Shown one piece after another: positions 29,650-39,493 of a stretch of DNA of 64,000 nt. The stretch's first letter is position 1, and every line of letters starts with the position of its first letter. A program made the position numbers and the translations under genes. The notes below the pieces were generated by a model that had not been told where the DNA came from, searched no databases, and saw only the letters and a list, made by a program, of their open reading frames with translations. This DNA is from Acinetobacter sp. SAAs474 (GTDB lineage: Bacteria > Pseudomonadota > Gammaproteobacteria > Pseudomonadales > Moraxellaceae): positions 62,001-126,000 of the forward strand of contig NZ_CP127915.1 of the NCBI RefSeq assembly GCF_032823475.1, read 5' to 3'.

Positions 29650-30606
29650 TACACCAAGCGTTTTTCCAGATTTATAATCAATCGCCTGATGACGCCAATA
29701 CTCACGTAATTGAGGTGTTAATTCAAAATTATCTTGATCGTAAACTGCACCAGAAATTTCTCGTGCAATTAAACCAGAAATACTCACCATCGTATCAAAT
29801 GCATTTTGTACATCATTATGTGGTAATGCTAAAAAGCAGGCCAAACCTTTAACCTCTTCAGTTGATAATGTTTCAAGATCAAATCCTTCAGTACCTTCTT
29901 CTGTAATTTTCAAAACAGAAAAAAGGAGTTTTGAACCATCATCATTATAGCGATGGAAACATTTCATTTCGCCAAAACGCAAACCATATTTTAACAGTAC
30001 TTTTAAAGTCTTATCCCCAGATAAAACACGATGATTTGAAACAATATTAAAGGCAATAAATGACTCGGCTGTCACTAAAGCACACTCATCATCAACCACT
30101 TTTTGCTCATGTAAATGTGCATCCAAAATGCTACTTTCTTCGTTAAATTCAGCAATTTCAGCTTTATTGATATGATTGTTTAAACTAAACCCTTGCTCTG
30201 ATGGTTTCTGCTCAAGCGGATTGGCCACTAAAATGCTTTCTGCGGTTAAACGCTGTGTTTCACGCGCTGAATCTTCAGCAACCGAATCTGCCTGAACCAA
30301 TGTGGATACTGTCTGTTGATGATTTAAATCAATTTGAGCTTGATCTAAGCTGACTGACTCATGGACCACGGCATGATCTGCTGGTGGTTCATTTAATACA
30401 GGTTCAATTCGCTGTGATTCAATGCAATCAACTTGTAACTGGTCACGTACGTGACGTGGAATAATGGGCTGCTGAGATTCTTCATTTAACTGCAAAGCAC
30501 TTTCTAATGAAGGCGCAGTATCATTTGGTTTTTTTAACAACCAAAATAATCCCAATAGAATCATAATGACTGCAAATACAATCCCAATAATTGTGGTAAT
30601 TTCCAT
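29647..30606 (-). CDS. zipA: Cell division protein ZipA
   Basis: This 319-residue inner-membrane protein anchors FtsZ at the division ring. It has an N-terminal membrane helix (TIIGIVFAVIMILLGLFWLL), a long acidic Gln/Glu-rich linker and a C-terminal ZipA FtsZ-binding domain (about residues 185-310; FIAFNIVSNHRVLSGDKTLKVL, FHRYNDDGSKLLFSV). The start lies a single base behind the smc stop, indicating translational coupling. Confidence 0.92.
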   Translation of the reverse strand: MEITTIIGIVFAVIMILLGLFWLLKKPNDTAPSLESALQLNEESQQPIIPRHVRDQLQVDCIESQRIEPVLNEPPADHAVVHESVSLDQAQIDLNHQQTVSTLVQADSVAEDSARETQRLTAESILVANPLEQKPSEQGFSLNNHINKAEIAEFNEESSILDAHLHEQKVVDDECALVTAESFIAFNIVSNHRVLSGDKTLKVLLKYGLRFGEMKCFHRYNDDGSKLLFSVLKITEEGTEGFDLETLSTEEVKGLACFLALPHNDVQNAFDTMVSISGLIAREISGAVYDQDNFELTPQLREYWRHQAIDYKSGKTLGV

Positions 30607-30607
30607 A

Positions 30608-33600
30608 CTATGCCTCCGCGACTAAACCATATTCAACAGCTTCTTCTAAATTTACCGTCACTAATTTTGATGTTCCTGGTTCAGGCATGGTCACTCCAAG
30701 TAAATCTGTTGCCATGGTCATTGCCAATTTATTATGTGTAATGTAAATAAATTGAACCTGTTCAGAAAGCTCTTTAACCAGATTGCAAAAACGTCCAACA
30801 TTCGCATCATCCAAGGGCGCATCAACCTCATCCAATACACAAAACGGTGCTGGATTTAAACGAAAAATTGCAAAAACCAATGCTAATGCAGTTAACGCTT
30901 TTTCACCACCAGAAAGTAATGCCAATGAACTATTACGCTTACCTGGTGGACGAGCCATTAGTTTTACACCCGATTGCCAGTCATCTTCAAGTATTAAACT
31001 GGCTTCACCACCATTAAAGACTTTAGGAAAAAGTAATTTTAATTCGGCATTCACTTGATCAAAGGTGGTCATAAACAGTTTACGCGTTTCTTGATCGATG
31101 CTCTTCATCGCAGATTGTAATTGAGTTACAGTATTTTTTAAATCATCCATTTGATGACTAAGCTCTTGATAACGCTTTAATACTTCTTCATACTCTTTAG
31201 AGGCTGCCAGATTTACAGCGCCTATTTTTTCAAATTGTTGCTGTGCTTTTGCTAAGTGTTGTTGATGTATTTTAAGATCAAGAGTGAGATCAGTGATCCT
31301 ATCGGCAGCCATATCCTTTAATTGATCTAAATAATGCTGTACATCTGATTGAGCCGCTTGCCAAGCCAAACGTTTTTCTTCTAAATGTGTACGTAATGTC
31401 TCATCTTGTTGCTGCTGTTGCTGACGTTGTTCTGTGAGCTGCTGCTGCTGCTGCTGTACATGATTTAATTCAAGCTGCCATTGTTGCCAGGTTGTCTGTA
31501 AATGTTCAGTCAGCTGAATTTGCTGTACCAATTGAGTTTCTAATTCTGGTAATTCGGATTGAATCGGATGCAGTAATTGTTGTGACTGCTCAAGTTGTGA
31601 CTGTATTTGTTGACACTGTACGCGTAAAAAAGAGCGATCTTTTTCTAACAGTTCATAGTGTTGAACGGTTTGAAGTTGTTGTCGTTGCTGTAAATGTAAT
31701 GCTTGTTGGAGTGCTTGGCTATGTTGTTCAGCTACTGCTACTTTTTCATTGCAGGCTGCTAACTGTAATTGCAATGCTTGATACTCAGGCAAATTTTGCT
31801 CTAGCTTTATTGTTAAAGCATGGAGGTCAATATCTAGATCATCTTTTTGCATTGCATCTTCTTCAAGCTGTACATCAAGCTGTTGCAACTGTTGTTGTAA
31901 TTGTTGCTTTTGTAAATCAAATGCCTGAGCCGTACTGTGTATTTTAGCAAGTTGAAGATCTAGCTGTTGATAGGCTTTTTGTTGTACTTTAAAGTGATCT
32001 TGTTGTTGCTGAATATTGTTTTGTAGTTGCTCAATTTCGGGTTGCAAAAGCTGTTGCTGTTGTTGACATTGTTGCTGTTGAATCAACAATTGACTTAACT
32101 GCTGCTCTATTTCTTCTAAACGTATCGTGTGACTTAATACACCTTGTGCAGCCTGCGATAACTGATCATACTGCAAGGCAATCACCCAATCTATGCCTAC
32201 ATGATAGCCATCTAAAGTCAAAATACTTTGTCCTGCAATTAATTGCGTTTGCTTAAGTAAAGCCTGATCTAATGATGTTGCAATTGCCACCTGTTGCCAT
32301 AATGAATGTACTGGCTGCTCAATCCAGTCTGCCAAACAAGATAGACCTGCGATCATGGCTACTTGTGTATCTGTCACAGCAGTTAATTTTAGTTGACGGG
32401 CAATATCATGTTGAAAGTTCTCTGTCGATTGCAGTATATCTGCCGTCAACCATTTGGCTAAAAATAGCTCAATTAAATGCGCGTAAGGCTTAGCCTGCGG
32501 TTTTAATTTTAAATGATGTAACAATATGCTTTCACTGTGCGGTGAAGGACTGATTTGCACCATTAAACGGTGTAAATTTTTCTGCTCTGCGCGTAATACC
32601 TGAATATCAGACTTTAAATTTCGCTCATGGTGCTGATACTGAATTTGCTGTTCTAATAGCTGACTCAACTGAGCTGATTCACGTTGTAGATGATGTTCAA
32701 TCTGTTGGATCATTGCAGCCAAATCAACTTTTTCCTGTTGCCGTTCTGCCAGCTCCTGATGCTGATCGTACTGATCAATATGTTGAATTTGCTGCGCTAT
32801 TGTCTGATGTTGCTGCTCAATTCTTGCCATATTTTTAAGCAATTGTTGTTGCTGAGACAACAAGGTCGCTTTATGCTGCTGCTGTTGCTCTACCTTTACT
32901 TTAATATGAGCAAATTGTGCAGCGATCTGTTGCTGTTGTTGCGTTAATAATTGATCACTTTGCTGTTGTTGCTGTATTTGAGTTTCTTGAATTTGAACAG
33001 CGTCTATTTCTTGCTGTTGCTGCTGCAATAAAACCTCGAGCTGTTGCTCAATGAATTGTAAGCGTTGCTTGCCTTGATTTTTTTGCTGTTCTAGATCATC
33101 TATGCTGGCAATATACTGCTGTTGTAAGTTTTTTTTCTGTTTTAAAGTAATCTCTAATTCAGCCTGCTTTTTTTCTGCATGTTGCCACTGTTGCTGTAAA
33201 GGTGCTGATTTTTCAATAAGGTGCTGAAATAATGCATTGGTCGACACAAGCTCATGTTCAACACGATGTAACTCCACACGAACCAATTTAAATGTGTCAT
33301 TTAATGCATTCATCTGCATTGTGTACTGTTGCTGTAGATCTAAGCTATGTTGACATTGAAACGACAGTATTTCGATTTTAAGTGTACGAATTTTTACTGC
33401 TAGATCTTGATATTGAAGAGCAGCTTCAGCTTGTTTTTTTAAGATTTTAAGCTGTGAATGCAGCTCAGTGGCAATATCCTCAAGACGAGATAAATTCTGT
33501 GTGGTATGTTCTAAATGTAACATTGTTTCGCGACGTCGTGCCTGATAACGAGAAACACCTGCGGCCTCTTCAATAAAAATCCGCATCTCCTCAGGTTTAG

Positions 33601-34063
33601 CATCAACCAAACGATTAATCATCCCCTGTTCGATAATGGCATAAGAACGCGGTCCTAATCCTGTCCCTAAAAAAATATCTGTAATATCACGACGACGACA
33701 TTTGGTACCATTTAAAAAATATTCTGAAGCTCCCTCTCGCGTTACTTGACGGCGTATGACCAATTCATGGTAGGCATTATAAGCCCCCCCAAGCGTGCCA
33801 TAAGTATTTTCAAAGCGTAACTCTACGCTGGCCATTCCAACAGGTTTACGTTTTACTGTACCCGTAAAAATTACATCCTGCATACGACCGCCACGCAATT
33901 GACGTGCGCTCGATTCTCCCATTACCCAGCGAATTGCATCAATCACATTCGACTTTCCACAGCCATTAGGGCCAACCACGGCTGTACGGTTTGCTTTAAA
34001 ATTTAATCGTGTACTATCGGCAAAAGATTTAAAGCCGGAAAGTTTTAAGCTGCTTAAACGCAT
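30608..34063 (-). CDS. smc: Chromosome segregation ATPase SMC
   Basis: This 1151-residue SMC condensin subunit organises the chromosome. The Walker A motif is GPNGCGKSN (about residues 31-39). The ABC signature LLSGGEKALTALAL and Walker B FCVLDEVDAPLDD are near the C-terminus. Two very long coiled coils flank a hinge near residue 510-620. The arms are extremely glutamine-rich, with many runs of three to five Gln. This low complexity makes several long but spurious reading frames on the opposite strand. The gene starts the smc-zipA pair; a TauE/SafE permease lies upstream in the same direction. The partners scpA and scpB are not in the window. Confidence 0.96.
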   Translation of the reverse strand: MRLSSLKLSGFKSFADSTRLNFKANRTAVVGPNGCGKSNVIDAIRWVMGESSARQLRGGRMQDVIFTGTVKRKPVGMASVELRFENTYGTLGGAYNAYHELVIRRQVTREGASEYFLNGTKCRRRDITDIFLGTGLGPRSYAIIEQGMINRLVDAKPEEMRIFIEEAAGVSRYQARRRETMLHLEHTTQNLSRLEDIATELHSQLKILKKQAEAALQYQDLAVKIRTLKIEILSFQCQHSLDLQQQYTMQMNALNDTFKLVRVELHRVEHELVSTNALFQHLIEKSAPLQQQWQHAEKKQAELEITLKQKKNLQQQYIASIDDLEQQKNQGKQRLQFIEQQLEVLLQQQQQEIDAVQIQETQIQQQQQSDQLLTQQQQQIAAQFAHIKVKVEQQQQHKATLLSQQQQLLKNMARIEQQHQTIAQQIQHIDQYDQHQELAERQQEKVDLAAMIQQIEHHLQRESAQLSQLLEQQIQYQHHERNLKSDIQVLRAEQKNLHRLMVQISPSPHSESILLHHLKLKPQAKPYAHLIELFLAKWLTADILQSTENFQHDIARQLKLTAVTDTQVAMIAGLSCLADWIEQPVHSLWQQVAIATSLDQALLKQTQLIAGQSILTLDGYHVGIDWVIALQYDQLSQAAQGVLSHTIRLEEIEQQLSQLLIQQQQCQQQQQLLQPEIEQLQNNIQQQQDHFKVQQKAYQQLDLQLAKIHSTAQAFDLQKQQLQQQLQQLDVQLEEDAMQKDDLDIDLHALTIKLEQNLPEYQALQLQLAACNEKVAVAEQHSQALQQALHLQQRQQLQTVQHYELLEKDRSFLRVQCQQIQSQLEQSQQLLHPIQSELPELETQLVQQIQLTEHLQTTWQQWQLELNHVQQQQQQLTEQRQQQQQQDETLRTHLEEKRLAWQAAQSDVQHYLDQLKDMAADRITDLTLDLKIHQQHLAKAQQQFEKIGAVNLAASKEYEEVLKRYQELSHQMDDLKNTVTQLQSAMKSIDQETRKLFMTTFDQVNAELKLLFPKVFNGGEASLILEDDWQSGVKLMARPPGKRNSSLALLSGGEKALTALALVFAIFRLNPAPFCVLDEVDAPLDDANVGRFCNLVKELSEQVQFIYITHNKLAMTMATDLLGVTMPEPGTSKLVTVNLEEAVEYGLVAEA

Positions 34064-34190
34064 AATGTCCTAGAATTCATAGCATGAGTATCAACTGATG
34101 CAATTTTCAATTAACTGGATTTAAAGTGACTATCACAATACGCTACCCAAAGCAGCAGTATTGATCAAAAATCATTTGAGTAATCAAAGA

Positions 34191-35000
34191 TTAATATAAG
34201 GTGGTCAATGCTTTAGCCACAAAATAAATACCAATCACCACCAACAGCATTGAAAAACATTTTTTCAACATCGCAGGAGATAACTGATGGGCAACTTTAG
34301 CACCTTGCTTAGCAGTAATAAAACTCATCACACTAATGCCAACAAACGCATAAATTTGAATATAACCAATGGTATTGGGTAACTGAATATTAGCTTGCTC
34401 ACCAAACCACATAAACCCGAGTGCACCAGCTACGGCAATCGGTAAGCCACATGCTGCCGAAGTTCCGACCGCTTTTTGCATGACTACGCCACATTTATTT
34501 AAAAATGGAACAGTTAAACTTCCACCACCAATACCAAAAATAGCAGAAGCGATTCCAATCCCCCCACCAGCAACCACTTGCATTGCCGTAGAAGGTAATT
34601 TGTGATGAGGATCAACTACAACATTAGCCCCCTTAAACATTTTAAAGCCTACCGACAGCGCAAAAACACCAATCAATAATTGTAACCATAAACCGGGTAA
34701 GAGATCAGCAATTCCAGCACCAAAAAATGCACCGAAAATCAATCCAGGAGCTAAGTTCCTCACGACTGGCCACAGGATTCCTCCTTTGTTGTTGTGTGCC
34801 AAAATAGAACTGATAGATGTCACAATAATCGTCGCTAATGAAGTCCCTACCGCCATATGCATCACGATAGTCGGATCATAATTTAAGTAGGTAAAAACAA
34901 CATATAAAATAGGAACAACAATCAGCCCTCCACCAACACCAAAAAGGCCTGCTGCAAATCCAGCAATTGCACCAATCAACAAATATATGATTAACTCCAT
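34191..35000 (-). CDS. TSUP-family (TauE/SafE) membrane permease
   Basis: This 269-residue inner-membrane protein has about eight helices and the two repeated glycine-rich motifs of the family (GLFGVGGGLIVVPIL near residue 19 and AIFGIGGGSLTVPFL near 157). TSUP proteins move sulfite, sulfoacetate or other small sulfur or organic anions, usually outward. The substrate here is unknown; cysI is too far away to suggest one. It is divergent from birA, 27 bases between starts, so their promoters must overlap the opposing genes or be very compact. Confidence 0.85.
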   Translation of the reverse strand: MELIIYLLIGAIAGFAAGLFGVGGGLIVVPILYVVFTYLNYDPTIVMHMAVGTSLATIIVTSISSILAHNNKGGILWPVVRNLAPGLIFGAFFGAGIADLLPGLWLQLLIGVFALSVGFKMFKGANVVVDPHHKLPSTAMQVVAGGGIGIASAIFGIGGGSLTVPFLNKCGVVMQKAVGTSAACGLPIAVAGALGFMWFGEQANIQLPNTIGYIQIYAFVGISVMSFITAKQGAKVAHQLSPAMLKKCFSMLLVVIGIYFVAKALTTLY

Positions 35001-35027
35001 AAATATTTTTCCAGAATCTGCTTAAAA

Positions 35028-35786
35028 ATGGACTTCGAAACTCGTCAACTTCAACAATATCTTCGTGATGCCGATCAGCTACCAGAAATTGTGATGCTGA
35101 AACCGACTACAACATCCACCAATGATGATGTCAAAGCATTAGCCTCAAAAGGTGTACAAAGCATACTGATTTGCAGTGAGCAACAAACCCAAGGACGAGG
35201 GCAACAACGACGTTCATGGATATCACCACAAGGTAATATCTATTTAAGCGCCCTATTAAACTTAAATTTGCCTGTCGATGGTCGTCTTGCTTTAGAAATT
35301 GCGCTCAATATACTGCAAATGCCAAGCTTACAACACTTAGATTTACAAATAAAATGGCCAAATGATCTCTATCATGAGCATAAAAAGTGGGGAGGTATTT
35401 TAGTTGAACCACTTTCACCACAACAAGTGGTGATTGGTGTGGGCATTAATCTTCATCCGATCACAGCAGATGATCTCGAACAGCAAACCAGCTCTCTGGC
35501 TGAATTAGGTTTAAATTCAGCAGATCGAATCAGATTAATTGCTGAATTATATTTAGCCATTCAACGTGCTGGCGAATGGTTTAATTTTAATTGCTATAAT
35601 CTTGCAACACGCTTTAATCACTATGCTGCCTTTATGCATAAAACCGTTTGTTTTCAGCATACACAGGGTGAAGTCGTTGGCGAATTTATCGGTATTCAAA
35701 ATGATGGAGCAATACAAATCATAAATGCTCAAGGTCTTAACGTATTTTATCAGGGTCGTATGCGATACCAACCAGATAGCCAATAG
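35028..35786 (+). CDS. birA: Biotin--[acetyl-CoA carboxylase] ligase BirA (no repressor domain)
   Basis: This 252-residue enzyme activates biotin with ATP and attaches it to the carboxyl carrier protein Acc[11 protein letters not shown], the biotinyl-AMP loop [10 protein letters not shown], the substrate block [20 protein letters not shown] and IGVGINLH are present, followed by the small C-terminal domain. The N-terminal winged-helix repressor domain of E. coli BirA is missing, so this is a group I ligase that does not act as a repressor. No ribosome binding site is clear. coaX follows after 10 bases. Confidence 0.93.
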   Translation: MDFETRQLQQYLRDADQLPEIVMLKPTTTSTNDDVKALASKGVQSILICSEQQTQGRGQQRRSWISPQGNIYLSALLNLNLPVDGRLALEIALNILQMPSLQHLDLQIKWPNDLYHEHKKWGGILVEPLSPQQVVIGVGINLHPITADDLEQQTSSLAELGLNSADRIRLIAELYLAIQRAGEWFNFNCYNLATRFNHYAAFMHKTVCFQHTQGEVVGEFIGIQNDGAIQIINAQGLNVFYQGRMRYQPDSQ

Positions 35787-35796
35787 AGTCACAACA

Positions 35797-36549
35797 ATGA
35801 AAAATTTATATCTAGATATTGGGAATACTCGACTTAAATATTGGGTTACACAGCATAATCAAGTGATCGAACATGTTGCTGAATTACATTTACAATCTCC
35901 AGCTGATTTATTGCTGGGTCTGATTCAGCATTTTAAAAGTCTCGATTTACAGCAAGTTGGTGTTTCTTCAGTTCAAGACCAGAAAAACAATCAACGCATT
36001 CAACATATTTTACAATCTTTAAATATTCCAGTGATTTTTGCTAAAGTACATGCAAATTATGCCGGATTACAATGTGGATATGATGACACCACTCAGCTCG
36101 GTATTGATCGCTGGTTACAAGTACTGGCGGTCGTCAATCATCCTGATGAACAATATTGTGTCATTAGTTGTGGTACAGCATTAACGATTGATCTTACAGA
36201 TGGTTTACAGCATTTAGGCGGTTATATTTTACCGAATTTATATTTACAGCGTGATGCCCTGATCCAAAATACCAAAGGCATTAAAATTCCTGATGCAGCC
36301 TTCGATCAACTGACGCCTGGGCGAAATACCATTGATGCCGTACATCATGGTATTTTATTAGGTTTACTCAGCAGTATTGAAAAAGTACTGCAACAACAGC
36401 CTAGAAAGCTGGTACTGACTGGCGGAGATGCAGCATTATTTGCCAAGTTTTTACCACAATACCAACCAATCATTGAAACGGATCTCTTGCTACGGGGCCT
36501 ACAACGCTATTTAGATCTTTATCAGCAAACAACAGATCATGTTGATTGA
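35797..36549 (+). CDS. coaX: Type III pantothenate kinase CoaX
   Basis: This 250-residue cytoplasmic kinase performs the first step of coenzyme A synthesis. It has the ASKHA fold with [11 protein letters not shown] at residues 4-14, [10 protein letters not shown] at about 108 and [23 protein letters not shown] at about 126-148. I chose ATG 35797, since it begins with the phosphate-binding motif; a longer frame from 35725 would overlap birA by 60 bases. The birA-coaX pairing is common in gammaproteobacteria. Confidence 0.93.
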   Translation: MKNLYLDIGNTRLKYWVTQHNQVIEHVAELHLQSPADLLLGLIQHFKSLDLQQVGVSSVQDQKNNQRIQHILQSLNIPVIFAKVHANYAGLQCGYDDTTQLGIDRWLQVLAVVNHPDEQYCVISCGTALTIDLTDGLQHLGGYILPNLYLQRDALIQNTKGIKIPDAAFDQLTPGRNTIDAVHHGILLGLLSSIEKVLQQQPRKLVLTGGDAALFAKFLPQYQPIIETDLLLRGLQRYLDLYQQTTDHVD

Positions 36550-36659
36550 CACCATCAATAAATTTGAGATTTATCTTGCGATATTTTTAGCTCAATTGAG
36601 CTTATATGGCTGAGATATTTTTAATATAATTGCCCTTTCAGTAATATATTGAGTTTGAA

Positions 36660-37997
36660 TTGTTAAAGTTGCTGCACAATCAATTAGGAATTTTAATCGC
36701 TCCTTTTATTTTTATCGCAACTTTAACTGGGCTACTGTATGCGTTAACACCACAGCTTGAACACTATATTTATCAAAAACAGTTAATTGCTCAACATACA
36801 CCTGATCAAAAAACCTATCCACTTCGCCAACAGATTGCAGCCGCTTTAAATGTTTTACCTATGCAAGCAACCATCGTTGCTGTTCGTACGGCAACAACAT
36901 CTGATGCAACCACTCGTATTCTTTACCAACTGCCTCAATCCAATACCACTACAGCCATATTCATCAATCCCTATAGCTTGACCATACAAGGTCAACTTCC
37001 TGTCTATGGAACCAGTGGTGTTTTACCGTTAAGAACCTTTCTTGATCAATTGCATCGCAGTTTATTATTAGGTGAATATGGACGTATTTATAGTGAACTT
37101 GCAGCCAGTTGGTTAGGTCTGTTTGCTTTAACTGGTTTAATTCAATGGTGGCGCTACCGTCAAAAAACGCAGCATGTCTCTAAACGATCTCGTGCTATAC
37201 GATGGCACTATCTATTGGGTTTAGTGCTGTTACCGATGTTATTTTTCTTTTCGATAACAGGTCTAACTTGGTCAAAATGGACTGGTGCCAATATTGCCGA
37301 GCTTCGTCACCTCTTCAATAGTGCAACACCAAGCCTAAATCGTACCTTAACCACAACTGCCGTACAGGATCTCAATTCAGATCTACATGCAGAACATCAA
37401 TCGCTCAGCCATACACATCAGCATAATGTTACGCCAATTGCACAGTTAGACAATTTTGATCATATTATTGATATTGCACGTCAATATGGGTTAAATGCAA
37501 CTGCATTACAAATCAAACCCAGTCATCGCAACGATCAAGCATGGTCGATAGAAGAACTGGACCATCATTGGCCTATTGCGATTGATGCTTTAGCTGTCGA
37601 TATGTCAAATCAACATGTTGTTGATCATTTAAAATTTAATGATTTTCCCTTATCTGCAAAACTTACACGTTGGGGAGTCGATTTACATATTGGTGTCTTA
37701 TTTGGTTGGATAAATCAACTGCTATTAATCACTTCAGCTTTGATGATTTTATTACTGCTGATATTTGCTTATCGTGCTTGGTGGCGTTATCAGCGTCCAT
37801 TGCAAACCTTACAACAGCTTAATTATACCATTTTGCAAAACTGGAAAATATTAACAACAAGAAAAAAATTAATATATATCAGCATAATATTTGCACTATA
37901 TAGCATATTACCGATATGGAGCATCAGTGTAATCATTTTACAACTGACGGTATTTATAGGTCATTATTTTAATACTAAAAATCGCGATTGCACTTAA
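36660..37997 (+). CDS. PepSY-associated transmembrane protein, possible ferric reductase
   Basis: This 445-residue inner-membrane protein is of the PepSY_TM type: a helix near the N-terminus (GILIAPFIFIATLTGLLYAL), a periplasmic PepSY-like domain, WLGLFALTGLIQWWRYR near residue 150, a second periplasmic domain with many His (HAEHQSLSHTHQHN), and further helices. Members accompany siderophore uptake and some are heme-dependent ferric-siderophore reductases. The conserved LHIGVLFGWINQLLLI block is present. The reading frame has a stop five codons upstream, so the start must be the TTG at 36660 or later; the frame has no good ATG before the first helix. No iron-uptake genes adjoin it. Confidence 0.75.
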   Translation: MLKLLHNQLGILIAPFIFIATLTGLLYALTPQLEHYIYQKQLIAQHTPDQKTYPLRQQIAAALNVLPMQATIVAVRTATTSDATTRILYQLPQSNTTTAIFINPYSLTIQGQLPVYGTSGVLPLRTFLDQLHRSLLLGEYGRIYSELAASWLGLFALTGLIQWWRYRQKTQHVSKRSRAIRWHYLLGLVLLPMLFFFSITGLTWSKWTGANIAELRHLFNSATPSLNRTLTTTAVQDLNSDLHAEHQSLSHTHQHNVTPIAQLDNFDHIIDIARQYGLNATALQIKPSHRNDQAWSIEELDHHWPIAIDALAVDMSNQHVVDHLKFNDFPLSAKLTRWGVDLHIGVLFGWINQLLLITSALMILLLLIFAYRAWWRYQRPLQTLQQLNYTILQNWKILTTRKKLIYISIIFALYSILPIWSISVIILQLTVFIGHYFNTKNRDCT

Positions 37998-38010
37998 ACA
38001 ATCTGATGTA

Positions 38011-38031
38011 CAGCCTGAGCTCATCAGGCTG
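38011..38031. other. Hairpin between convergent PepSY and acyltransferase genes
   Basis: CAGCCTGA at 38011-38018 and TCAGGCTG at 38024-38031 form a perfect 8-bp stem with a 5-base loop. No T-run follows on either side, so it is terminator-like but incomplete. Confidence 0.5.
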
Positions 38032-38104
38032 AATCTATATACCTATTGATTTTACGTTTAAACTAAATTAGCGCATATTCGCATATCACAATCATCGATT
38101 TAAC

Positions 38105-39271
38105 TTAGAAATATTTAAGCCAGCGATATTGTTTATGACTATGTTTATAGACAGAAAACCACGTTACAGCAGGATATAAGAGCAATATCAGTACAACACT
38201 CATCATCCACACTTGCTGCATCTGATTAAATGCAAAGTAATTACCATGATTATTACCCCATATCGCGAAACACAAGGCATAACATAATTTAAGCACATAT
38301 AAATGTAATAGGTAAAAGAACATCGGCACTGAGCCAAAGATAATCAAAGGCTTAAAAATTTTATGTTGAATATAACGTTGAAAAAGCACCAAAATAATTA
38401 AACCAATACCTGCATTAAATAAAATAAAAAATAATGAAGGTGGATACTTGGTTAAATTAAAAAAACTCATGACTTGTAATGCAAAACTATCATGATATAA
38501 CCATGGATGATCACCATATTGGTTGATCATGCGTAATATGATGAACAAGCCAATACTCGCAATCCCGATAGCACATAAATAGCGATCTCGTTGCTGAGGA
38601 GTAAAACGTGGTTCAAATAATTGTCCTAAGCAATATCCCAGCAAAATAACACCAATCCAAGGAAGCACTGGATAAGTGGTTCGGATACGCAAGGACTCAA
38701 ATTCAATCCATGCTTTTTCATGCAAAATAAACCATAAATGTTCAAAAAATAATGGCCCCTTAAACGTCAGCATATCCAGTAAGTTATGACCAAAAATAAT
38801 CACCAAGGAGAATAGCAATAACCATTTTTTAGAGAATCCAATACATAATGCCAGTATCACCATACTAAGGCCAATCGCCCAGATCACTTGCAAATAAATA
38901 GTCTGGGGTGGAAAAGTTGCTGTCCAAGCAAAATTGACCAATGTCAGTTCTAACAGTATTAGAAATATACCACGCTTCAATAAAAAAGCCCGTGTCTGCG
39001 CAAGATTCTGTACCTTCATTTGATATAAATAGGCAGATATCCCCGTCAACAAAACAAAGATTGGCGCACATAAATGCGCTAAAATTCGGCTCCAAAATAA
39101 TAAAGGTTCAGTTTCAGAGACACTCATCGGATCTGATACTTGTTTATGCATATAAAATGTTTCGCGCACATGATCGACAAGCATAATCATGATCACAAAA
39201 CCACGCAGTGCATCAATCGACTGTAATCGTTGCTGATTGTTAATTTTAGCTATCAATGCAATAAAACCCAC
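38105..39271 (-). CDS. Multi-pass membrane protein, DUF1624/HGSNAT-type acyltransferase
   Basis: This 388-residue protein has about ten helices. The N-terminus RLQSIDALRGFVIMIMLVDHVRET carries the D-LRG and DH signature shared by the heparan-alpha-glucosaminide acetyltransferase-like (DUF1624) and acyltransferase-3-like families, in which the histidine is catalytic. LCAPIFVLLTGISAYLY and YPVLPWIGVILLGYCLGQLF also fit DUF1624. It may acetylate a surface or periplasmic sugar, but no glycan genes are near and the acceptor is unknown. It is convergent with the PepSY gene. Confidence 0.75.
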   Translation of the reverse strand: MGFIALIAKINNQQRLQSIDALRGFVIMIMLVDHVRETFYMHKQVSDPMSVSETEPLLFWSRILAHLCAPIFVLLTGISAYLYQMKVQNLAQTRAFLLKRGIFLILLELTLVNFAWTATFPPQTIYLQVIWAIGLSMVILALCIGFSKKWLLLFSLVIIFGHNLLDMLTFKGPLFFEHLWFILHEKAWIEFESLRIRTTYPVLPWIGVILLGYCLGQLFEPRFTPQQRDRYLCAIGIASIGLFIILRMINQYGDHPWLYHDSFALQVMSFFNLTKYPPSLFFILFNAGIGLIILVLFQRYIQHKIFKPLIIFGSVPMFFYLLHLYVLKLCYALCFAIWGNNHGNYFAFNQMQQVWMMSVVLILLLYPAVTWFSVYKHSHKQYRWLKYF

Positions 39272-39391
39272 TCGCCTATATAATGTTATAATATTACATT
39301 ATTTTATAGCAGAGAGCAGTAATAGATCATATTTCATCTGCTTGATGATTGCTCATATCACTGTTGAGCTACGGTCATTTCATTGCACAAT

Positions 39392-39422
39392 AAAAAAAGA
39401 AGCAATTTAAATTGCTTCTTTT
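39392..39422 (-). terminator. Terminator of ffh
   Basis: GAAGCAATTT/AAATTGCTTC is a perfect 20-base palindrome at 39399-39418, extended by A- and T-runs; seven T follow on the minus strand. It lies about 70 bases past the ffh stop. Confidence 0.85.
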
Positions 39423-39493
39423 GGATGGATTATGCTACTTGATCGATCATAAAATCAGATGATTAAGCTTAAGCGCTTTGCAATCGACCATGG

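Noticed and set aside
31492..31947. Long Val-rich plus-strand frame inside smc
   Set aside because: A shadow of the CAA/CAG-rich coiled-coil coding sequence on the other strand.
31380..33060. Repeated TGCTGTTG-like words that could suggest a tandem repeat or CRISPR array
   Set aside because: They encode poly-Gln stretches of SMC in frame; there are no regular spacers.
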